Positions 16,354 through 26,381 of a stretch of 64,000 nt of DNA are shown piece by piece. The stretch lies in NCBI GenBank assembly GCA_035764725.1, contig DASTYT010000019.1:38679-102678 (forward strand), read 5' to 3'. The stretch comes from Candidatus Methylomirabilota bacterium. Lineage in GTDB: Bacteria > Methylomirabilota > Methylomirabilia > Rokubacteriales > CSP1-6. The translations under genes and the position numbers were made by a program. Every line of letters begins with the position of its first letter. Positions within the stretch are counted from its first letter, which is position 1. The notes below the pieces were generated by a model. That model saw nothing but the letters and a program-made list of their open reading frames with translations. It was not told the origin of the DNA and did not search any database.

Positions 16354-19128
16354 ATGGCCAAGACGGAGACTGAAGGCAAGGTTCAGGACTTCCAGGAGTT
16401 CTTCTCCGCGGCGGAAGCACGGCTCGACCGTTGGCGCGAGCTGAGCGCGGTCGGGCGCGCGTGGGAGGCGTCGGTCTCGCGCGGTCAGCCCGCCGACTCC
16501 GCGCACGGTGATGCCTCGCGCGTGCTCGCCGAACTCTCCGCGCTCGAGGACTACTGGGCGTATCCGGGCCCGCGCCTCATGGCGACGATGGCGGAAGCGC
16601 TCAAAGAGCGGAACGCCGCGGTGTTCGCCCGGCTGGCGGGCAAGATCTCGACCGCCCTCGTCACCGGCACCTACCGCCACGACACCAAGGCCTGGGATCC
16701 ACTGGAGGAGGCCGACGCGCGGGTCGCCGACGTGCTGCCGCCCGATACCCAGCCCGGCGAGACGCACAAGCCCTACTTCGAGGTCCTGATCGTCACTCCG
16801 AATGATCCCAGCCGCTGGGAGCGCTCGCGCGCCGATCTGCGCCGGCTGCGGCGGCCCGAGGACTCCTTCGTCTACGAGGTGGTCCAGGTGGGCAGCTTCG
16901 AGGACGCCGCTATCGGCGCGATCTTCAACACCAACGTGCAGGCCGTCGTGATCTTCGACGGCTTCCAGTTCGCCTCCCGCCACGACATGCCGGCCATGCG
17001 AGACTTCCTCACCCGCAACCTCCGCGTCGATCCCTCGAGCATCGAGCCCGGCGCCCTCGCGACCGCCCTCGCCCAGCGGATCAAGGGCTACCGCCCCGAG
17101 CTGGACATCTACCTCCTCACCGACCGGGCCGTCGAGCATCTCGCGGGCAGCCCGGAGGTCGCGCCCATCCGGCGCATGTTCCACCAGGTCGAAGAGCTGA
17201 TGGAGATCCATCTCTCCATCCTCGATGGGGTCAGCGACCGCTACGAGACGCCGTACTTCTCGAACCTGAAGAAATACGCCCAGCGGCCCATCGGAACGTT
17301 CCACGCCCTGCCCATCGCGCGCGGGAAGTCCGTGTTCCGCTCGAACTGGATCCGCGACATGGGCCAGTTCTACGGGACGAATCTGTTCCTGGCCGAATCC
17401 TCCGCGACCACCGGCGGCCTCGACAGCCTGCTCGAACCCACCGGCAACATCAAGAAGGCGCAGGATCTCGCGGCGCGGGCCTTCGGGGCCAAGCGGGCCT
17501 ATCTCGCGACCAACGGCACGTCGACCTCAAACAAGATCGTGGTCCAGGCCGTCTGCCGACCCGGTGACATCGTCATCGTCGACCGCAATTGCCACAAATC
17601 GCACCACTACGGCTTCGTGCTCGCGGGCGCCCAGCCGTACTACGTGGAGGCCTATCCACTCACCCAGTACTCGATGTACGGCGCGGTGCCGCTCAAGACC
17701 ATCAAGGCCGCCCTTCTCGCCTGCAAGGCCGAGGGCACGCTCTCGCGGGTCCGGGCAGTGGATCTCACCAACTGCACGTTCGACGGCCACATGTACAACC
17801 CCGTGCGCGTGATGGAGGAGTGCCTTGCCATCAAGCCGGATCTCGTCTTCCTCTGGGACGAGGCCTGGTTCGGCTTCGCGCGCTTCAACCCGCTTCACCG
17901 CCGGCGCACCGCCATGGGCGCCGCGGCCATTCTCACCGCGCGGTACCGCGATCCCGCCTACCGCGAGCGCTACAAGGCGTTCGCCGCGAAGCATGGCAAG
18001 CTCGATCCCAACGATCGGTCGCTGCTCGACACGCACCTGCTCCCCGATCCGGACAAGGTGCGCATTCGCGTCTACCAGACGAACTCCACCCACAAGTCGA
18101 TGTCGGCGCTCCGGCAGGGCTCGATGATCCTGGTGTGGGACGAGGACTTCCACCACGTGGAGGGTCCGTTCCAGGAGGCGTTCCTCACGCACACCTCCAC
18201 CTCGCCGAACCTCCAGATCATCGCCTCCCTCGACGTGGCGCGGCGCCAGATGGAGCTGGAAGGGTACGAGCTCACCATGAAGATGACCGAGCTCGCCCTG
18301 CGTCTCCGCCGGGAGATCAACACGCATCCCCTCATCTCGAAGTACTTCCACGTGGCGACGCCGGAGGAGATGGTGCCGGCGGAGTTCCGCGCGTCCGGCA
18401 TCCGGGACTACGGCCCGCCCACTTCCTCCTGGCGGCAGGCCATAGAGGCCTGGGACGGCGATGAGTTCGCCCTGGACCCCACGCGCCTCACGATCATCTG
18501 CGGCTCGGGCGGCTTCGACGGGACCCAGTTCAAGGGGCTGCTCGCCGAGCGGTTCGACATCCAGATCAACAAGACCTCGCGCAACAGCATCCTGGTCCAG
18601 ACCAACATCAACAATACCCGGAGCGACGCCGCCCTCATCATCAAGGTGCTGGCAGATCTCTCGCGCGAGATTGAGCAGCGCCTCGCCCAGGGCGGCCCGC
18701 CGGAGCAGGCCGCCTTCGCGGCCCGCGTGAAGTCGCTCATGACCGACGTGCCTGACCTGCCGAACTTCAGCCGCTTCCAGGACACCTTCCGCGACAACCC
18801 CAAGGGGGCGAGCAACGAGGGCCACGTGCGCCCCGCGTTCTTCATGGCCTACGACGAGGCCAACTGCGAGTTCGTGAAGCTCGCCAGCCCGGACATCGAC
18901 AAGCGGCTGAAGAGCGGGCCCGAGATGGTGTCCGCGAACTTCGTGATTCCCTACCCGCCGGGCTTCCCCATCATGGTGCCCGGCCAGGTGATCACCGAGG
19001 AAACCATCACGTTCATGCGCAAGCTCGACGTAAAGGAGATCCACGGGTACAACGCCTCGCAGGGTCTCAAGCTCCTCAAGCCGGACGCCCTCGCCGCGCG
19101 CAAGAAGAACGGAGGCAACCATGCTTGA
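16354..19128 (+). CDS. Orn/Lys/Arg-type PLP amino-acid decarboxylase, N-terminally extended
   Basis: 924 residues. ATG 16354 is preceded by GGAGGG at 7 nt. The core is a fold-type I basic amino-acid decarboxylase: [39 protein letters not shown] (His over the PLP ring), LWDEAWFGF (Asp to the pyridine N) and STHKSMS with Schiff-base Lys581. E. coli LdcI and AdiA are about 710-760 residues with the Lys near 370-386, so this protein has roughly 200 extra residues ahead of the PLP domain. These comprise a helical segment (1-130) and a receiver-like wing domain ([14 protein letters not shown]). It is cytosolic, consuming a proton per CO2 released. The stop overlaps aspT by 8 nt. The substrate (Arg, Lys, Orn or another) cannot be read; pairing with an Asp/Ala-type exchanger is unusual. 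Confidence 0.88.
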   Translation: MAKTETEGKVQDFQEFFSAAEARLDRWRELSAVGRAWEASVSRGQPADSAHGDASRVLAELSALEDYWAYPGPRLMATMAEALKERNAAVFARLAGKISTALVTGTYRHDTKAWDPLEEADARVADVLPPDTQPGETHKPYFEVLIVTPNDPSRWERSRADLRRLRRPEDSFVYEVVQVGSFEDAAIGAIFNTNVQAVVIFDGFQFASRHDMPAMRDFLTRNLRVDPSSIEPGALATALAQRIKGYRPELDIYLLTDRAVEHLAGSPEVAPIRRMFHQVEELMEIHLSILDGVSDRYETPYFSNLKKYAQRPIGTFHALPIARGKSVFRSNWIRDMGQFYGTNLFLAESSATTGGLDSLLEPTGNIKKAQDLAARAFGAKRAYLATNGTSTSNKIVVQAVCRPGDIVIVDRNCHKSHHYGFVLAGAQPYYVEAYPLTQYSMYGAVPLKTIKAALLACKAEGTLSRVRAVDLTNCTFDGHMYNPVRVMEECLAIKPDLVFLWDEAWFGFARFNPLHRRRTAMGAAAILTARYRDPAYRERYKAFAAKHGKLDPNDRSLLDTHLLPDPDKVRIRVYQTNSTHKSMSALRQGSMILVWDEDFHHVEGPFQEAFLTHTSTSPNLQIIASLDVARRQMELEGYELTMKMTELALRLRREINTHPLISKYFHVATPEEMVPAEFRASGIRDYGPPTSSWRQAIEAWDGDEFALDPTRLTIICGSGGFDGTQFKGLLAERFDIQINKTSRNSILVQTNINNTRSDAALIIKVLADLSREIEQRLAQGGPPEQAAFAARVKSLMTDVPDLPNFSRFQDTFRDNPKGASNEGHVRPAFFMAYDEANCEFVKLASPDIDKRLKSGPEMVSANFVIPYPPGFPIMVPGQVITEETITFMRKLDVKEIHGYNASQGLKLLKPDALAARKKNGGNHA

Positions 19129-20815
19129 GTGGCTCGCCGCGACATTCCGTCAGTATCCGGAGATCGCGATCTTCCTCGCCCTCGGCCTCGGGTACTACTT
19201 CGGCAAGTTCACGTTCAAAGGCATCGGGCTCGGCTCGGTGACCGCCACCCTGCTCGCCGGCGTGATCATCGGCCAGCTCGGGATCACCATCAACCAGCCT
19301 CTCAAGGCCTTCGCGTTCCTCATGTTCCTGTTCGCGGTGGGCTACGGCGTGGGGCCGCAGTTCGTGCGCGGCGTCGCCAAGGACGGGCTGCCGCAGGCGT
19401 TCTTCTCCGTGGTCCAGTGCCTCTTCAGTCTCCTCGTTCCCGTGGCGATCGCCAAGATGGCGGGCTATGACCTCGGTTACGCGGCGGGGCTCTACTCCGG
19501 ATCGCAGACGATCTCGGCGGCCATGGGGCTGTCGACCGATGCTATCAATCGGCTCGGCCTGCCCCCCGAGCAGGCCAAGGCGCTGCTCGACTCGATGCCC
19601 ATCGCCTACGCCGTGACCTACATGTTCGGGACGGTGGGCTCGGCGATCGTGATCGCCCTCGTCTGCCCGGCGCTCGTTCGCATGGATCTCGTCGCGGCGT
19701 GCAAGGAGTACGAGAAGATGCAGGGCGGCACCGCCGCCATGGGCGGCGCTGGCTCGGCATGGCACAAGTGGGAGCTGCGCGCCTTCCGGGTTCGGCCGGG
19801 CGGGAAGGCGGTCGGACTCAGGGCGGTCGAGGCGGAGGCGATGGTCCCGGACGCCCGGGTCTTCGTCGAGCGCATCCGCCGGGCGAACGGCACCATCGAG
19901 GACGCCGCGGCCGACACGGTGATCCGCGAGGGCGACATCGTGGCGATCGCCGGCGCCCGCGAGGTGCTCGTGAAGGTGATCGGGGAGGCCGCGCAGGAAG
20001 TCGACGACCCCGAGCTGCTCAACGTGCCCGTGGAGGGCGTTGACGTCTACGTGACCAGCAAGGAGGTCGACGGCAAGAGCCTCGCCGAGCTGGCCAAGCT
20101 TCCCATGGCGCGCAGCGTGTTCCTCCAGAGGATCGCGCGGGGCGCCGTCGCAACCTCGATCCCGATCCTGCCCAACACCAAGATCAATCGCGGCGACATC
20201 CTCACCCTCGTCGGCCGCACTCAGGACACTGCGGCCGCGGCCAAGGTCCTGGGCGTGCCCGATCGCCCCTCCGACGTGGCCGACGTCGCGTTCATCGGCG
20301 CCGCCATCACTGTCGGCGCGCTGATCGGCGCGCTGGTCCTGAAGGTCGCGGGGGTACCGCTGACGCTGTCCACCGCGGGCGGCGCGCTCATCGCGGGGCT
20401 CGTGTTCGGCTGGCTCCGCTCGACCCGGCCGTTCTTCGGGCGGATTCCGTCATCCACGGTCTGGTTCATGAACTCCGTCGGCCTCAACATCTTCATCGCC
20501 ATCGTCGGTATCTCGGCCGGCCCCGGCTTCGTCAACGGCCTCAAGACCCAGGGCATCGGCCTGTTCCTCTGGGGAGCGGTGGCGACCACCGTGCCGCTGA
20601 TCCTCGGGCTCTTCATCGGCAAGTACATCTTCCGGTTCCACGACGCGATCCTGCTGGGGATCCTCTCCGGCGCGCGGACGACGACGGCGTCCCTGGGCCT
20701 GGTTTGCGACCGGGCCCAGAGCCAGATCCCCGCGCTCGGCTACACCGTGACCTATGCCGTCGGCAACACGCTCCTCACGATCTGGGGCATGGTGCTGATC
20801 ATCCTCTTATCGTGA
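19121..20815 (+). CDS. aspT: AspT-type aspartate:alanine exchanger
   Basis: 564 residues. Two membrane halves each begin with the AspT/YidE/YbjL duplication pattern ([45 protein letters not shown]). Between them lie two RCK_C-like regulatory domains (about 220-380) with [14 protein letters not shown] and [12 protein letters not shown]. Tetragenococcus AspT exchanges aspartate for alanine electrogenically, so decarboxylation inside plus exchange yields a proton motive force. It is coupled to the decarboxylase by an 8-nt overlap and followed 25 nt later by aspartate 4-decarboxylase, the classical AspD-AspT partner. Confidence 0.9.
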   Translation: MLEWLAATFRQYPEIAIFLALGLGYYFGKFTFKGIGLGSVTATLLAGVIIGQLGITINQPLKAFAFLMFLFAVGYGVGPQFVRGVAKDGLPQAFFSVVQCLFSLLVPVAIAKMAGYDLGYAAGLYSGSQTISAAMGLSTDAINRLGLPPEQAKALLDSMPIAYAVTYMFGTVGSAIVIALVCPALVRMDLVAACKEYEKMQGGTAAMGGAGSAWHKWELRAFRVRPGGKAVGLRAVEAEAMVPDARVFVERIRRANGTIEDAAADTVIREGDIVAIAGAREVLVKVIGEAAQEVDDPELLNVPVEGVDVYVTSKEVDGKSLAELAKLPMARSVFLQRIARGAVATSIPILPNTKINRGDILTLVGRTQDTAAAAKVLGVPDRPSDVADVAFIGAAITVGALIGALVLKVAGVPLTLSTAGGALIAGLVFGWLRSTRPFFGRIPSSTVWFMNSVGLNIFIAIVGISAGPGFVNGLKTQGIGLFLWGAVATTVPLILGLFIGKYIFRFHDAILLGILSGARTTTASLGLVCDRAQSQIPALGYTVTYAVGNTLLTIWGMVLIILLS

Positions 20816-20840
20816 CATCGAAGGCCGCTAGGAGACAGCC

Positions 20841-22451
20841 ATGAGCATCGACCTCACCCAGTTCGACAAGATGGGCCCGTTCGAGATCAAGGACGAGCTC
20901 ATCAAGCTCGCCAAGAAGACGTCGAAGACCACGCAGTCGGCGTTCCTCAACGCCGGCCGCGGCAACCCGAACTGGATCGCGACCGAGCCGCGGGAGGGCT
21001 TCTTCCTCCTCGGTCAGTTCGCCCTCACCGAGAGCCGGCGCGTGATGGAACATCCCGCCGGCATCGCCGGCATGCCGGCCGCCAAGGGCATCGCCGGGCG
21101 CATGGAGGGGTGGCTCGCCAAGCATGCCGACGCCCCCGGCGCCGCCTTCCTCGGCAAGATGGTGGCGTTCGCGGTCAAAACGTTCAAGTTCGAGGCGGAC
21201 GCCTTCGTCCACGAGCTCGTGGATTCCATCATCGGCGACAACTACCCCGTGCCCGACCGCATGCTCGTCCACAACGAGCGCATCGTGCACGAGTACCTCA
21301 TGTGGGCGATGTGCGGGAATCCGCGGCCCGCCGGCAAGTTCGACCTCTACGCGGTCGAGGGCGGCACCGCGGCGATGTGCTATCTCTTCAAGTCGCTCAA
21401 GGCCAATCGCCTCCTCATGCCAGGCGACACCATCGCGCTGGGCACGCCCATCTTCACGCCGTACATCGAGATGACCCACCTCGAGGACTACGGGCTCAAG
21501 GTGGTCAACGTCGCGTCGCCGCAGGAGAACCGCTTCCAGCCGACCGACGCCGAGCTCAAGAAGCTCGAGGATCCGCACGTCAAGGCCTTCTTCCTCGTCA
21601 ACCCCGGCAATCCCACCGGGGTGGCGCTCAGCAAGGAGTCGATCGGCAAGATCGCGAAACTCGTCAAGACGAAGCGCCCCGACCTCATGCTCCTGACCGA
21701 TGACGTCTACGGGACCTTTGTCCCGGGCTTCCGCTCGCTCCTCGGCGAGCTGCCGCACAACACGCTGGGCGTCTACTCCTACTCGAAGTACTTCGGCTGC
21801 ACGGGCTGGCGGCTGGGCGTCATCGCGCTCCACGAGGACAACATCTACGACAAGATGATCGCCAAGCACACCGGCGAGACCCTGAAGGCACTCGACAAGC
21901 GCTACGGCGCGCTCACCCTCGAGCCGCGGAAGATCAAGTTCATCGACCGCATCGTCGCGGATAGCCGTGACGTCGCCCTCAACCACACCGCCGGGCTCTC
22001 GCTGCCCCAGCAAGTGATGATGACCATGTTCTCCCTGGCCGAGCTGATGGATGTGGAGAAGCGCTATCAGAAGGCCTGCATGGAGATCGTGCACCGGCGG
22101 TTCCAGGCCATCCTCGAGGGGCTGGGCCTCCAGGCCAGCCCGGGCGACCTCTACGACGCGTACTACGGGCTGATCGACTTCGAGTTTTTCGCGCGGAAGA
22201 ACCTCGGTGAGGACGCGGTGGCGTGGATGAAGAAGAATGTTCATCCCCTCGACCTGGCCTTCCGCCTCGCCGAGACCCAGGGCATCGTGCTCCTGAACGG
22301 CGGCGGCTTCGAGGCGCCGGATTGGTCGCTGCGCGTCTCCCTGGCCAACCTCGGCGACGACGTGTACGACGACATCGGCCGCGGCGTGCGGGCCATCGCG
22401 CGCGGCTATCGGGACGCCTTCGAAGCCTCGAAGCGCGCCCCGAAGAAATAG
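20841..22451 (+). CDS. aspD: Bifunctional aspartate transaminase / aspartate 4-decarboxylase
   Basis: 536 residues, the length of the aspartate 4-decarboxylase family (L-Asp to L-Ala + CO2). The N-terminal FLNAGRGNPNWIATEPREGF is family-specific. VEGGTAAMCYLF, FLVNPGNPTG and DDVYGTF are the fold-type I landmarks, and YSYSKYFGCTGWR places the PLP lysine at residue 316. A C-terminal KNLGEDAVAWMKKN and GFEAPDWSLRVSLANL complete it. AGGAGACAGCC precedes the ATG. Cytosolic; its product alanine is the counter-substrate of AspT next door. PPK2 follows after 5 nt. Confidence 0.95.
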   Translation: MSIDLTQFDKMGPFEIKDELIKLAKKTSKTTQSAFLNAGRGNPNWIATEPREGFFLLGQFALTESRRVMEHPAGIAGMPAAKGIAGRMEGWLAKHADAPGAAFLGKMVAFAVKTFKFEADAFVHELVDSIIGDNYPVPDRMLVHNERIVHEYLMWAMCGNPRPAGKFDLYAVEGGTAAMCYLFKSLKANRLLMPGDTIALGTPIFTPYIEMTHLEDYGLKVVNVASPQENRFQPTDAELKKLEDPHVKAFFLVNPGNPTGVALSKESIGKIAKLVKTKRPDLMLLTDDVYGTFVPGFRSLLGELPHNTLGVYSYSKYFGCTGWRLGVIALHEDNIYDKMIAKHTGETLKALDKRYGALTLEPRKIKFIDRIVADSRDVALNHTAGLSLPQQVMMTMFSLAELMDVEKRYQKACMEIVHRRFQAILEGLGLQASPGDLYDAYYGLIDFEFFARKNLGEDAVAWMKKNVHPLDLAFRLAETQGIVLLNGGGFEAPDWSLRVSLANLGDDVYDDIGRGVRAIARGYRDAFEASKRAPKK

Positions 22452-22456
22452 GGCCA

Positions 22457-23365
22457 ATGGCCAAAGGGGAGCGGAAGCAGCGGATCAAGACCGCGCGCAA
22501 GCTCGCCAAGCCCTTCCGGGTGACCGACGACAACTTCCGCCTCAAGGACTACGACCCCGGCGAGACCCTCGGCTTCTCGTCGGAGGACAAGCCGAAGGCG
22601 AAGGAGGCGCTGGCCCTCGGGGTGGAGCTGCTCGCCGAGCTCCAGGACATGCTCTACGCCCAGGACCGCTACGCCCTGCTTCTCATCTTCCAGGCCATGG
22701 ACGCGGCGGGCAAGGATGGCGCGATCAAGCACGTGATGTCCGGCGTCAACCCCCAGGGCTGCCAGGTCTACTCGTTCAAGGCGCCCTCGTCCGAGGACCT
22801 CGACCACGATTTCCTCTGGCGCTGCATGCGCTGCCTGCCCGAGCGTGGCCGCATCGGCATCTTCAACCGGAGCTACTACGAGGAGACGCTGGTCGTCCGC
22901 GTGCACAAGGAGCTGCTGGACAAGCAGCACCTGCCGCCCGCGCTGGTCACCAAGGACATCTGGGACGAGCGCTTCAAGGACATCCGCGCCTTCGAGCGCT
23001 ACTTGACTCGCAACGGGGTGATCGTCCGAAAGTTCTTCCTCAACGTCTCCAAGAAGGAGCAGCGCAAGCGCTTCCTCAGCCGAATCGAGGAGCCCGAAAA
23101 GAACTGGAAATTCTCCGCGAGCGACATCGAGGAGCGCGGGCACTGGGACGACTACATGGAGGCCTACGACGACATGATCCGCAACACGGCGACCAAGCGC
23201 GCGCCGTGGTACGTCGTCCCTGCGGACAACAAGTGGTTCACCCGGGTCGTGGTGGCGGCGGCCGTGATCGAGGCGCTGGAGTCGCTCGACCTCGCGTACC
23301 CCAAGGTGAGCGACGCCAAACTCAAGAGTCTGGCCGCGGCCAAGCGGAGCCTCCTCGGCGAGTGA
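22457..23365 (+). CDS. ppk2: Polyphosphate kinase 2 family protein
   Basis: 302 residues. Walker A MDAAGKDG at residues 81-88, followed by AIKHVMSGVNPQGC, then Walker B/lid elements RGRIGIFNRSYYEE and ERYLTRNGVIVRKFFLNVSKKEQ, all PPK2 hallmarks. WYVVPADNKWFTR is the C-terminal signature. PPK2 enzymes use polyphosphate to phosphorylate NDPs or NMPs (some make polyP from GTP). It is the last gene of the decarboxylase-AspT-AspD run, 5 nt after aspD, so nucleotide regeneration from polyP appears to be co-expressed with proton-motive amino-acid decarboxylation. The subclass (I, II or III) cannot be fixed by eye. Confidence 0.93.
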   Translation: MAKGERKQRIKTARKLAKPFRVTDDNFRLKDYDPGETLGFSSEDKPKAKEALALGVELLAELQDMLYAQDRYALLLIFQAMDAAGKDGAIKHVMSGVNPQGCQVYSFKAPSSEDLDHDFLWRCMRCLPERGRIGIFNRSYYEETLVVRVHKELLDKQHLPPALVTKDIWDERFKDIRAFERYLTRNGVIVRKFFLNVSKKEQRKRFLSRIEEPEKNWKFSASDIEERGHWDDYMEAYDDMIRNTATKRAPWYVVPADNKWFTRVVVAAAVIEALESLDLAYPKVSDAKLKSLAAAKRSLLGE

Positions 23366-23382
23366 GGATGGGAGCTCGGCGG

Positions 23383-25035
23383 TCAGCGCTTCGCGCGAAA
23401 GGCGTCCGCGGCCGCGTCGAGGGAGGGGAACACGGCGTCGGCGCCGATGCGCTCGAGCACTCCCGCCCGATCCAGCATCTCGCGGACCCCGCGGCGCGCG
23501 TTGGCGAGGCCAAGCCGGATACCCCGGGCCGCCAGCTCGCCGGCGAGGGCCTCCAGCGTGTCCGCGCCGGTGAGATCGACAAGATTGATGGGGCCGCCGT
23601 CGAGGACGATCCATCGAGCGTCGCGATTCGTCTCGGCGAGCTCGATCATCCGCTTCTTGACGTAGCCTGCGTTGAAGAACAGGATCGCGGAGCTGACGCG
23701 GTAGACCACGAGGCCGGGCTCGACGTGAGCCTCCGGATAGTCTGCGATGTCGTGCCACCCCCCCATGCCCGGCACGCGCCCCAGCACCGCGTCGCGCGGA
23801 CGCGACGCGCGCTTGACGAGGAGCAGGAGAGCACAGGCCACCGCGATCAGCACCCCGTCGAGCACGTCCAGCCAGATGACGCCAAACATCGTGAGCACGG
23901 CCAAGGCACCCTCGGATCGCCGTACCCGCCAGATGCGGACGACTTCCGCGCCATCGAAGAGGCCGAGCGCCGCCACGAACAGCACCGCGGCGAGGGCGGC
24001 GAGCGGCAGGTAGCGGAGCGGCTCGGTCAGGAAGAAGAGCACGGCGGCCATGGTGGCGGCCGCGACCAGTCCGACCATCTGCGACTTGCCGCCCATGGCG
24101 TCGTTCACCGCGGTGCGCGAGCCGGCCGCGCTCACCGCAAAGCCCTGCGACACGCCGGCGGCGATCTGGCAGGCGCCGAGCGCGATGAGCTCCTGGTCGG
24201 GGTCGAGGTCGTAGCGATGGCGCGCGGCGAAGCTCCGCGCCGTCACCATCGCGCTGCTGAAGCTCATCAGCGCAACCCCCGCCGCGCTCGCGAGCAGGGT
24301 CGGCAGGAGCTCAAGGTCGAAGCGCGGCCAGCGCAGGTGGGGCAGGCCCGCCGGGAGCGCGCCGACCACCGCAACCCCCCGACGCTCGAGGTCCAGAGCG
24401 TAGACGAGAACGATCGCCGCGACGACGGCGAGCAGTGGGGCGGGCAGGCGCGGCGACAGACGTCGGCTCACGAGGAGCACGGCGAGCGTCGCCGCGCCCA
24501 CGCCGAGCGTGGGCCAGTGCGTCTCGGGCAGCTTCTGGACGAGCTCGATCAGGCGGGGCACCACTCCGTGCGCCTTCATGGAGAAGCCGAACACCTTCCC
24601 GATCTGGCCGAGGAAGATGGTGATCGCGACCCCATTGAGAAAGCCGACCAGGATCGGCTTGGCAAGGAAGTCCGCGACGAAGCCCAGGCGGAGCAGTCCG
24701 GCGCCGATGCAGATCGCCCCGGTGAGCACGGCCAGGGTCACCGAGAGCGCCACCAGGATCTCGCGGTCGCCGTCTGCCAGCGGCAGCACCGCGGCCCCGA
24801 CCACCGCGCAGGTGGCGGCGTCGGGATTCATGATGAGCTGGCGGGAGGTCCCGAACAACGCATAGGCCAGCAGAGGCAGGATGGCCGAGTAGAGACCCAC
24901 CACCGGCTCGAACCCGATGAGCTGCGCGTAGGCGATCGCGGTGGGGATGGCGACCGCCGCGACCGAGAGGCCCGCCACCACGTCGAGGAGGAGCCACTCG
25001 CGCCGATACCGGAGGAGCTGCCGGAGCCCGGGCAT
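23383..25035 (-). CDS. SulP-family anion transporter with STAS domain
   Basis: 550 residues from ATG 25035; in-frame starts up to 25152 are possible but extend beyond the family N-terminus. About ten to twelve membrane segments follow: VAGLSVAAVAIPTAIAYAQL, the SulP signature LLAYALFGTSRQLIMNPDAA, and FAVSAAGSRTAVNDAMGGKSQ. A cytosolic STAS domain fills about 430-545 (VYRVSSAILFFNAGYVKKR, WIVLDGGPINLVDLTGADTL). SulP proteins carry sulfate, bicarbonate or dicarboxylates. It converges on ppk2 and is divergent from gltS across a region with a DosR-like palindrome. Its substrate is unknown; bicarbonate or dicarboxylate would fit the neighbours. Confidence 0.9.
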   Translation of the reverse strand: MPGLRQLLRYRREWLLLDVVAGLSVAAVAIPTAIAYAQLIGFEPVVGLYSAILPLLAYALFGTSRQLIMNPDAATCAVVGAAVLPLADGDREILVALSVTLAVLTGAICIGAGLLRLGFVADFLAKPILVGFLNGVAITIFLGQIGKVFGFSMKAHGVVPRLIELVQKLPETHWPTLGVGAATLAVLLVSRRLSPRLPAPLLAVVAAIVLVYALDLERRGVAVVGALPAGLPHLRWPRFDLELLPTLLASAAGVALMSFSSAMVTARSFAARHRYDLDPDQELIALGACQIAAGVSQGFAVSAAGSRTAVNDAMGGKSQMVGLVAAATMAAVLFFLTEPLRYLPLAALAAVLFVAALGLFDGAEVVRIWRVRRSEGALAVLTMFGVIWLDVLDGVLIAVACALLLLVKRASRPRDAVLGRVPGMGGWHDIADYPEAHVEPGLVVYRVSSAILFFNAGYVKKRMIELAETNRDARWIVLDGGPINLVDLTGADTLEALAGELAARGIRLGLANARRGVREMLDRAGVLERIGADAVFPSLDAAADAFRAKR

Positions 25036-25085
25036 GAACCGGCTCACGCGTCCAGCCTGGACCCTGGTCACCCCCTTGGGAAGTA

Positions 25086-25125
25086 CGACCAAGGTCCAAT
25101 CGGTGGCGCGATTCGGCGGTATGAT
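25086..25125 (+). promoter_or_regulatory. DosR-like palindrome plus TATGAT in SulP/gltS divergent region
   Basis: CGAC-CAAG-GTCC at 25086-25097 (one change from GGAC-N4-GTCC), with the near-consensus -10 TATGAT at 25120-25125, 29 bp from the palindrome centre. The centre is about 75 bp before the gltS GTG, the same spacing as at the glucosidase gene. No -35 consensus is seen, as expected for an activator-dependent promoter. Confidence 0.48.
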
Positions 25126-25166
25126 CGGCCGATGTCGCTCGACGCCGGCCAATCGGGGGCGCCCGC

Positions 25167-26378
25167 GTGCGCACGATAGAGTTCGATCTCATCTCGACCC
25201 TCCTCGTGTCGCTCGTGGTGCTGTTCATCGGTCGCTTCCTCGTGTCCCGGGTGGCCGTGCTCGCGCGGCTGAACATCCCGGCGCCCGTCGTCGGCGGCGG
25301 CCTGATGGCGCTGCTCCTGGCCCTCGTCGACGGGTTCTTCCACGTCCGGCTGGGCTTCGGGTTGGGCCTGCGCGACACCCTGCTGCTGATGTTCTTCACC
25401 ACGGTGGGGCTCGCCGCCGACGCGCGAATGCTCGTGAAGGGCGGGCCGCGGCTCCTGATCTTCCTCGCGATCAGCGTGGTCCTCATCGTGGCGCAGAACG
25501 CCATCGGGGTCACCGCCGCCCGCCTCATGGACATGCATCCGGTGGTGGGCCTGCTCGGGGGATCGATCACCCTCGTGGGCGGCCACGGCACCGGGGCGGC
25601 CTACGCGGGACGGCTCGGGGAGACCATGAACCTCCAGGGGATCATGGAGCTCACGATGGCGTGCGCCACCGCGGGCCTCGTCATCGGGGCCGTTCTGGGC
25701 GGCCCGCTCGCGGAGCTCCTCCTCAAGCGCCACCGGCTGTCGGGGCCGGCGCCGGGCGCCGACGCGGACGCGGACGGGAAGGCGGACGAGGCCGAGGACG
25801 ATCCCATTACCGCGTCGTCCCTCCTCAACACCCTGTTCGTCATCCTGCTCTGCCTGGCCGGCGGCAAGCTCCTGGCCGGGCTGGTCGCGAGCACGGGCTT
25901 CATCCTCCCCGACTTCGTGTTCTCGCTCCTGCTGGGCGTGGTCGTCCGGAACGCTTCGACCGCCACGGGGCTCTTCCGGATGAGCGGCACGACGGTGGAT
26001 GCGCTGGGCACCGTCGCCCTGTCCATGTTCCTCGTCATGGCCCTCATGACGATGCGGCTACTCGACCTCGTGAATCTCGCCGGGCCACTCCTGGTGCTGC
26101 TCGCCGTCCAGACCGTGGCGATTGCCCTCTTCGCGGCGCTCGTGACGTTCCGGGTCATGGGACGCAGCTACGACGCGGCGATCATGGCCGCCGGGCAGAT
26201 CGGGTTCGGGATGTCGTCCACCGCGTGCGCGCTCGCCATCATGAAGTCGGTGACCGACCGCCACGGGCCCTCACCGCTCGCGTTCCTGATCGTCCCCATG
26301 GTCGGCGCGTTCTTCATCGACATCACCAACGCCTTCATCATCCAGGGCTACCTCGCCCTGCCGATGTTCGGCTTCTAG
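25167..26378 (+). CDS. gltS: Sodium/glutamate symporter
   Basis: 403 residues with about ten to twelve membrane segments. The signature GGSITLVGGHGTGAAYAG in the first half and GQIGFGMSSTACALAIM in the second are the two inverted-repeat pore motifs of GltS (ESS family). NIPAPVVGGGLMALL is also typical. A hydrophilic central loop (about 190-215) holds a run of Asp/Ala/Glu. It starts at GTG 25167 and is followed by the TAXI-receptor gene after 3 nt, then by a second AspT-type transporter: three transport-linked genes in one run. It brings Na+-coupled glutamate into the cell. Confidence 0.92.
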   Translation: MRTIEFDLISTLLVSLVVLFIGRFLVSRVAVLARLNIPAPVVGGGLMALLLALVDGFFHVRLGFGLGLRDTLLLMFFTTVGLAADARMLVKGGPRLLIFLAISVVLIVAQNAIGVTAARLMDMHPVVGLLGGSITLVGGHGTGAAYAGRLGETMNLQGIMELTMACATAGLVIGAVLGGPLAELLLKRHRLSGPAPGADADADGKADEAEDDPITASSLLNTLFVILLCLAGGKLLAGLVASTGFILPDFVFSLLLGVVVRNASTATGLFRMSGTTVDALGTVALSMFLVMALMTMRLLDLVNLAGPLLVLLAVQTVAIALFAALVTFRVMGRSYDAAIMAAGQIGFGMSSTACALAIMKSVTDRHGPSPLAFLIVPMVGAFFIDITNAFIIQGYLALPMFGF

Positions 26379-26381
26379 GCC

